From contig OX235265.1 in NCBI GenBank assembly GCA_944472135.2, positions 60,213,112 through 60,277,111 of the forward strand: a stretch of DNA of 64,000 nucleotides. Reading direction: 5' to 3'. The notes beneath the pieces are model-generated. The model did not search any database and was not told the origin of the DNA. It saw only the letters and a list, made by a program, of their open reading frames with translations. Below, piece by piece: positions 36,801 through 45,800 of the stretch. The DNA comes from Trichobilharzia regenti. Its lineage: Eukaryota > Platyhelminthes > Trematoda > Strigeidida > Schistosomatidae. A program made the translations under genes and the position numbers. Within the stretch, counting starts at the first letter, position 1. The number at the start of each line of letters is the position of its first letter.

Positions 36801-39800
36801 GGGTCCCAGGTTCGAGTCCCTCCCCATCTTTTTTTTGCCAACAACCCCCACACAATATATGTGGTTCATAGTCCCACGTATAAATAAATGAATGAATATC
36901 ATACATGACTGATAGTGAATCTCTCAGTTTCTGTAATGTAGTGTGTTGTGTAGCAAAAATAGACAGCTTGGCTGTACTGCCTTGTTTTCTCATTCCTGTT
37001 TGAATGAATTAGAAGTTTATTCAATAAGAAAATAGAAGAGTTATACACTATGTTAGTGTAATTCAATCGATCAAGCAATAGTCTTTATTGTCTGTGTAAA
37101 ATTCCAACCTTGATGAGCAGCTTAATAACCGAATACCTGTTATATCTTATCATGTTTCCTCACTAATATCATCCTTTTGCTGGTTAGACTTTGGTTTCAT
37201 TTCATTCAGGTGAAGAAGAAGACCAATAGAGACACTGATCTGATGGATTTTTAGTTAACTTGTTCATTCAATACTGGGCAAAGTTATTCTGTAGCAGCCA
37301 CTACTAAAACATTGTATGCCATCTTTAAACAAGCGTTCACATCATTAATGGTAAATGCTTTGCGTGTATGTCTTACGTCCCAAGTTTCCACTGCACCTGT
37401 AAAACCATTGATCAGACATGCGTTAATGAGTTTTTTTTGGTAATTAAATCATTCTGAATTGCTACTCGCATAATTTTAAAGTTAAATTGGCCGAAAGCGA
37501 AGTACCTATGCTAAGGAGGTGAATGTTTACTTGAAAGGTAGGTGGTGGTAGATCATCTGTGGTCTTCACTACTATATTCACTGCAGACTATAGACCCTCT
37601 GCATTCTCTTCTATTAGTAACATGTTCATATTCTACTGATCATCATGGCCACATCTTCCTCTTTAGCGATGTCATCCAGTTTGATGACTAAGCACCTTCA
37701 GTTTTCAAATATTGAAGTAGATATCTTTGATATACCCTTTGCTCACTATAATACTAATTACCAATAAAAAAGTTAAATTTATATGCTTTGTTTATTTTTC
37801 ACCGATGAATTGCTTAGCTCGGCGATCAGTTACAGATGAAGAATTGGAAGATATGCTTGAGTCTGGAAATCCACAGATTTTTACTCAAGGTGTAAGTATA
37901 TTTTACATATATATTTTTTTTATTTCCTTCACGTTCCCAGTGGAACATAGGGCCCCAAGCGAGTGGCTTGAAGATTCTATAGCAGTGTTTTAATTTTACA
38001 GGATGGGGTTGCTAGCCTCATGTCCACCCTTTCCTCTTTACCAGTCTTATTACTGGTTTAGCGAGTTAAAAGAGTGCGTCCGCCGGGGATCGAACCCTGG
38101 ACCATGTGCGTGGTTGGCAAGCGTCTTAACCGCTGTGCCACCGACGCATGTATATGTATATATATAATATTTATTTATTATTTTCATTCTGTGACCAGTT
38201 GAGTCCACAAAATCGGATATGAAAGAGTGGATACTAGCTACTGATATTGGCTGCCGGTGGCATCACATACATCACAAGTTAGTAGAAGTTAAGATACATG
38301 AGCCGGCCATTGAATTCTATCTCAATGGTTGATTAGTCGATGAGCTTACTTCGCAAGCTAAAGATCCTAGGTTCGTCGCTTGAATATAGTCATGGAAGCG
38401 TACTGATAATGAATCCCAAACTAGGATGAAACACCTGATATTCAGTGATTCTCTAACTGATATGAATTCCTAATCTAATTTGTATATAATATCATTTAAG
38501 TTAAATTACAATGGTGTATATGCTCTTAACTGGGTGTAGCGGATAGCTTAAGGTGATACTGTTATTTAAAAATGTAGAATTTTAGTTTTATTCGTGTTAT
38601 ATTTCCGTTCAGAGTTCAGTTGTTGAGCTACATGTTCGAGCCGTACTTCATGTGTTGAGATCTGAACAATTGAGGAGTAGTACTATCAGTCCTAGTCTCC
38701 TTAAGTTATGTCTCATAGTCAAGTGCAAGGCCTCAAAACTCTTTGCTCATGGTGGATGTTTTTATCATTGTAATTAAAGTGAAACTGATGCTTAGTCCCG
38801 TGGATATGAATGAATAAGTTGTCGGATAATTTTAGAACTTTTGACTTGATTTGTACAACAGCGGTAACAACATCTCGCATTCTTGACACATGTCCAAAAT
38901 TAAGCGGAAAATACTATCAAACAAAGTCAATGGTGAATAACTTTATCACCAATTTCGCTTACTCTTCGATCAAGATACACTGTTACGTTATTTTTGTATT
39001 TACCAACTAAATGGTATCAGAATGGTTTTAGCGTTACTTATTTTCTTTAACCTGTACTACTGATAGGATATCTGAGGAATAATTTCAGCTAGCTAGAGCA
39101 GATATGATGATAAATTAATCCAATATTTTCAAGTATTGGTTTTGTAGGGATTTTGTTTAATTAGTTGAAGGATTTCATCATGGGTGGACATCAGTTAGAG
39201 AACCATTGGAAAATATGCAGGCAGTACTGCCAGGCAGCTGTTTCCTACATTCTAGTTTGGACTCCTCGTCAGTACGCACCCACCAGGTTTCGAAATCAGG
39301 ACCTTTTGGTTACAAGTCGAGGTAGCTCGTAGACCATTAAGCCACTGGGACGTGATCCAATGCCCAGTCCATGAATTCTAACGTCCGCTAATTCATGATC
39401 GCGCTATGTCGTGAGTTGGTGGAATTTAGAATTCATGGTACATTAGATCGAGTCCCAGTGGCTTAATGGTCTATGAGCTATCTCGCCTTGTAACCAGAAG
39501 GTCCTGGGTTCGAACCCTGGCGGTAGGTGAGTACTCCTAAAGAGTCCCAAACTAGGATGGAGGAAACAGCTCTCTGGCAGTACTCCCTGAAGGTTTTCTA
39601 ATGGTTCCTCAACTGATATGAGCTCATGATGAAATCTTCGAACCAATTCAATATTCACTAGTATGGAGATGTTTCTCATTGGTTTAAGCACTTGGCTTTC
39701 AGCCAGTTGAGATGTCGGGGCTTAAACTCCGTCGCACCTACCTTAATTTAGACAATTAGGTAGTATCATTAGCCTTCATAAAATAAACGTAAATCCTTGC

Positions 39801-42800
39801 GACTGGTATACGAGAAATTTGTTCTCAGTCAAAACGAATTCTAACAACAATTGCTGATGACGACTTTGCTTGTTTGGTGAAATCTTCAAAGTTCTTGATG
39901 CTCTCATTTCTTTTTGGCTAACACCTTCAATATTGTAACCAATTAAATGCCTTGTTGGGAGATTTCACAGGATCGGTAGTTCTTCACTCACCCTGGTAAA
40001 AATCTATGGTTGGAAACAATTGGTGACATGGCTCAAAATCGTTCTCAGTGGCGCAGATGCATCCACTCCTTGTGACTTATGATCTCCAATGAAACTGTTT
40101 TGTTCTTCGTTATTACTATTCCTTTGTCTCACACCTCTGCTCACTGTCTCTATTATGCTTTTCTTGTACTTTCTCTTGTTTCGCGTGCTACGCGGAGTGT
40201 GGCGACTTGAACTTCCGCACATTTGTGCAAAGTTCTATGTCGAAAACAGACAGACAGACAGACTCACCCTGGTATATAGATACTCGTGTTGTAGAAAATT
40301 AGCTCGGGTTTTTCAGTCAACTCACCAAGTGTTTATTCCCTCTCCACCTTTTCCAGACTATGCAACTAGATAGTATCAGTCAGCTTTTGCACGATAACCA
40401 TAGTTGTTAGCCTTGGTACATAAGTGAAAGATCTTTTCTGGGTGGTTGACTCCTCATCTTTATTCCTTGAAAAACAAGAATCACTATTCACGTTATTCTG
40501 TTCAAAGGTGGTTTTTTATCCACCGTATTGCATAACACAAAAAGGCGATTAAGTTAGGCGGGGTGTGTAAGCAACACTCATTAGTAATTACAGTAGAAGT
40601 ATATTTCATTACGTTTTTAAGAATTCAATATCTTCTGCGTTTAATGTGTATAAACTTCTTTGTATATTGTTATCGTCGCCATGGTTATTCGTTGTTTAAA
40701 TGATTATTTTTATTATTATTGTTACTGTTCCCTGGCTCTATTGTATTCAAATTATGATGTTTTCTTGTTGTTATCTATGTATGTATCGCTGGTATTCTTT
40801 TCTTCTGTGTTTCTGTATGTGATATTTTTAAATAATATATGCCCCTTACCTCTGTACACATACACAAACAAAACTTTAATATTGCTTGTTATTCCATTGA
40901 ACGTTTGTTTTTTTTTAATTTTCATTATCATCCACGCACGTATAGGCTGTTTGGTTCTTTTCTGTTCTTCACATCTCAACACTTAATTAGTGATGAGAAA
41001 TTCTCAAAAATAATAATAATAATAATGAAACATTTCTGCTTATCTGTTAAAAAACAAACTAAATCAAATAAATACGTATATGCATGAATGTGTACTAAAT
41101 GAATGAAGCTGATACAAAAGTGCTTACTTACCTTATTAATTAGATACTTTTTCAGTCATTCAACGTTATCCCTTCCATAAGAAAACAACCTCTTGGTTTC
41201 ATAGTCTTGCATACTTTGTTTCATATTCAGTGTTTGTGTGTGTATGTGAGTGAGTGTGTTTGGGAATCCGTAGTGATCTTTTGATCAACACAGTAATCCA
41301 AAATACAGTTTCCCAGATCAGACTATCTGTGAGCCACAGTTATTGTGTCATGGCTAATAATACACCCAGTTGCCTTGGACTGTGTGAAGTAAAGTTGAGT
41401 ACCGTATATTTCCACTGAGGGAATCATAGTCTGTGACTCTCATTACTGTGGATTACTGACGTTCCAAGTGTAGGGAGCATAGGGCTTCAACCACATATAT
41501 CTCCATTGCACTCAGTTTTCTGATATTGCTTTTAACTGGTTCCACCACTCGCTACACACTTTTGTTTCCTCTCCACATGATTTTCTACATGTCACCATCG
41601 GACGTCTCATCAGCTGCTCTCTTATTTGAGTTCCACTTAAGCGACTGGCTAATGATGCCACTTGATTGCCTGCTTAGTTTATGTTCAATCCATCTTCATT
41701 TCCTTCTGCTTATTTATTGGGGAATTGGTTCTTGGTTGGTTCGGTGCTAGTCTCTCTTGTTGCTTATAGTTTTTGGCGATCTGATCTTCATTCATTGTTG
41801 AGCAAAGACAGGTGTCTATGAAAGTCTACTTTTTGTTGGAATTATTTTTGTTTGATGAACAGCTTCTGTTCGAATCACTGGCTGTCTGATAAGTTTCTCT
41901 TTGTAGTGAATATATTTAATTTAAGAAGTAAGAAGCATGTCTGGCGGGTAATTTCCTTATTTGTTTGGATAATACGCATTTGGAATGTATACGTTTTGTC
42001 CTCCGTCTAGTCCTTCAGGAGTTTCCTTGGCGTAGACTTTTATGCTAAAGGATAGGGCTTGTTTGTTCTTCTAATTATTCCCTCCAAGGTGGTAGGCTTT
42101 GTCATCAGGTGTCAACATCAGGTATTGGAGAGTTGATAACAACTATAAGACACCAGACAGATGCTTTATTCATTCCTTGAAACTTCTCAACAGTGTGCAC
42201 TGACAAACCCCACTAAGATTGAATTCGTGTAACCTGAAAGTTTTGGTCGCAGTAATTCATGTTTTTCTAACTATTGTATCCAAAACAATACTGGATTTGC
42301 GTTCGTTCTACGTTTACTTCAACTTTCGATAATATACAACTCATGGTTTGATTACCATTCTTATACTGAGAAGATGCAGAAGACTAACTGAGGAGATAAG
42401 AAAATATTACTCCAAGGGAAAGACAATAAGACCAGAAATTGCAGCTAATTATATGCTTACTTTGCGTGCCTAATAAATCAGAAGTTCAATAAATGAAAAC
42501 TGCTGTGACTGAACCGGGGTTACAGTCAATTGTCTAGTTTTACAGATCACATGTGAAATACTGAGTCGTAATATACCTCTCTTTTTGTCCCAACACTAAC
42601 TCATAGTCGGTTTGTGATAAAATCTACTTAATCAAATCTCCAATGACCCAACTTTTGAGTTATTACTATTTTCAAATTGTAGTTAATATCCAGAAACAAC
42701 TTAGTTCCTTCATACACTAGTTAATATAAGTCACTGTCAGTTAATATCAGGTATTTTGTGGATGAATATTCCTTAATGCTAAGTGTTCGCTCTCCTAGCA

Positions 42801-45800
42801 AGTACACTTACCTCAGTATTCAGTTATCATTTTCGTTATACATATCATCAGGAAATAGTTAAGTGTGGGACCTCCTACTTTTTTCTGAATCTGCATAGTG
42901 TATTAGTGACAGAGAAAGAGAGAAACGCGCGATAATATTTCACTGTTATGAGTAATCGAAGTAGAAGTTGAACTTTGTGTGTTATTTGGTTTTGGCGGCG
43001 GCGACTTACGCTAACGATAATTTACGGCTTATGGTCTGGTATACTTGCTTTCCAGGGAGTGATTGCTACTTATTGTTTAAAGTTGGTGTGTGTATTATCT
43101 CAGCTGGTTATACTTATATCCTAATCCTTGTTTTCACTGTTCTTCTAAACAACATCTTCGGCGCCAACTTCACTACTTCTAATTGTCTGAGATTTAAAAA
43201 AATAGGGTTTTTATTGTTATTGTTATTATTATTAAAATAAAGTCATTTCCTGTTTGTCCTCCTTCTTTAATCCTTGCGTTCTGAGTGGAATATAAGTTCT
43301 CAAGCTTTTAACGTTTCAGTAGTCATGGTGTCGTTTTTCTGAGATAAAAATCTCAGCTTCACTCCTCCGCCGTCTTTTTTCGGGCTTACTGTCGGCTAGT
43401 AGACTAAGAGGGCTGTATGATTGCGTCAACCGGGAGTCGAAACAAAGCCTCTCACGTAGTTGGCGAGCATTCTGTCATTGAGTCTTCAACACATACGTTT
43501 TTGTCCTCCAAAAACGCATGACTACTCAATCCTATTATGCAAGTAATTATCACGCCTATATTTAAACGGAATTTAAAAGTTTATGTTACTATTTAGCTTT
43601 TACTTTTGTTCCTTTTAGATAATTATGTCTCTTTTTTTCCATCCCATATTCTATTTTAGATCTTAACAGATACTCAACAAGCACGTCAAAATCTCGCAGA
43701 CATTCAAGCACGTCATATGGATATTATTAATTTGGAGAAGAGTATCCGAGAGTTACACGAGCTATTTTTAGACATGGCTTCCTTAGTTGAAACACAGGTG
43801 TGTTTACTGTTTTTCACTTCTGATTATAGAATTATTTCTTTTGCATTGTTTAGTCACCACCGTTTAACCTCTGTCATGTGGTCCAGTCCCCTTAATATAG
43901 AGTAATTGGTGCCCACTTGGTTACCAGTGGAAGTGATGCTCAGAAAGGCTTCGTGTGCTTTTGGAAGTGTCTGGGCGGCTGCCCACACCGTGGAAGTTGA
44001 TTGATTCTTCGGGTACCTGAGACAGAAAGAGGGTTAGTGTTGCGTGACCGCGGAGCCCAGGGGACAACTGCTTCAGGCCGGTCACACACTGTCTGTGTGA
44101 ACTGGTTTGTTGGTTTGGTTCCGTATTAGTAAACTTACCGCCGGTTACGAACCACCATAAGGTAAGTCGGGATGTACAATTTTTGGGGTCGACCTTTTCT
44201 AACCCCCTCTCTCCGGAGTGGAGAGACAGCATAGCTGGCTGGCATACTGGTCATCTGAGGGAAACACCTCACTGTTGTTACACCCCTGTTCCCCAGCAGT
44301 ACAACTTCGCCCTCAGACCCCCAGCATAGTGTAAGAAAGATTCTTGCACAATACTGGTAACTGCTTTTAGTCTAATCGCTATCCTAACAACCTTCCTGGG
44401 ATGGTATGGCCTGCAGGAACATTGGTTCCAGCCAGTGCAGCTTGTTGGGTCATCGCGATGTGTAAGCCCGATCACCACGTCAAGGTAGCAGCTATCGGTC
44501 GGGAGGTGGTTACCAAGTTAGGTAAATCATCACTATGGTGCATTTGGATTTGATGTTTGATGGTAACTGGCAGCAAGTTCTACCTGATCTAAGTTTTGGT
44601 TTTTGACTGGTCTTTGTCAGCAAGGAATATGTCCTCGTTGGAGATTCTGATCCTCATCACTACTCAGTGTTACAATCAGAGATAATGTTACTGACCTTTT
44701 TGCTTTCATTGGATCAAAAACTACTTTCTATTATTCATTCCCTTTTCTATTGTACATAGACACGTTAAGTGTCTTACTTTACTTAGAGTTAGGTTAGTGT
44801 AGATTATTAGTTACTACAACAGTGAACAAAAATGATAAGTGGTGTAAGACAAAGGAAGGATAAATAAAGGTGTCTGTCAAGTGTTTGATGTTTTCATGGT
44901 TGGCGAGAAGCGAATACAGTTGTATAAAAAAGCACACTGCATATCAAATTGTAAGTATATCACCCACTCATATTAAAACGCGTGTACATCTGTAGAAAAT
45001 ATACTGTCAGTTGACGTTTTTGATTCGGCAATATAAAGTAATGGTTTGCTCTCATTAGCCTTTATGTAAAAGCCTTCATAACTGTACACTTTATTAAATT
45101 CAAGGAAATAACCGAAGCAGTAATAATCATAAAACAAGGAAGATCAAATTCGCACTTGTGGTAGCAAGTACACTGGAAAGACATGAGGAAGAGCTTCTAC
45201 GCTTATTTTTGAGTGTATTCCAAAAAATATGTGCCTAATTGGAAGCAGGTTATGCCGGACGCATTGTGGATATGGGTAATTCCCCTGAGATTTCCAAATC
45301 CTTTAAAAATATTAAGAGTGCGTAGGACATCAAAATTTATTACAATTTACAGAAACGATTGTAATCAAATATGTTCAATCAAAATTTGTGGATACAGAAG
45401 GAGAACATGATCAATCGCATTTATCGCATGTCTATTATGGTTCCACTGAGAGCCTAATTATCTATATTTGTGATTTCAGTCCACTGAAATGATTTCATTC
45501 TTATGAAACATAATTCTCCTCAGTTATCACTCAACCTCATAAGCCAGTAGTGTTTACTAGATTTTTCTGTTTCCCGTCTTGTTCTTCACCCCTCACCTTT
45601 CTATTTTACAATGCATATAAACTGTTACTAACTTAAACTAAAAGTGGTGATGTTAACATTTCGGCTGCCTTAATTTCCAACATGTTATCTTTATCATTTC
45701 CAGTAAAGAAGTATAACCGTTGGAATTTGAGGTCTGCAGCTAGTCGAAACATGTAGCGTTTAATGATGCCATTCATCTTTCTAGTCTTATCTGTACAAAT

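Larger units (their letters stand above)
33165..37817 (+). other. STX1A: Syntaxin intron 6
   Basis: Contains an (AT)n tract and a SINE-C foldback, then about 3.7 kb (34,120-37,817) in which I recognise no repeat family with certainty. A GGGTTCGAGTCCC-like motif near 36,811 may be a box B. No third exon 6 version was found by eye. Confidence 0.6.

Noticed and set aside
34118..37817. A third version of syntaxin exon 6
   Set aside because: No frame with the KRQ-E ending and a 109-nt GT-AG layout was found by eye.
37727..37993. 88-residue frame reading through syntaxin exon 7 into the following intron
   Set aside because: The family alignment and the GTAAGT donor place the exon end at 37,891; the remainder is a SINE-B on the other strand.
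40660..41087. Membrane-protein-like frames (108 and 82 residues)
   Set aside because: Hydrophobicity comes from T-rich simple sequence; overlapping frames on both strands look similar.
45735..45775. Hammerhead-like GTCTGCAGCTAGTCGAAAC next to the Penelope-like tail
   Set aside because: GAAAC is present but no CTGATGA precedes it and the putative stem II is mismatched; too weak to call.
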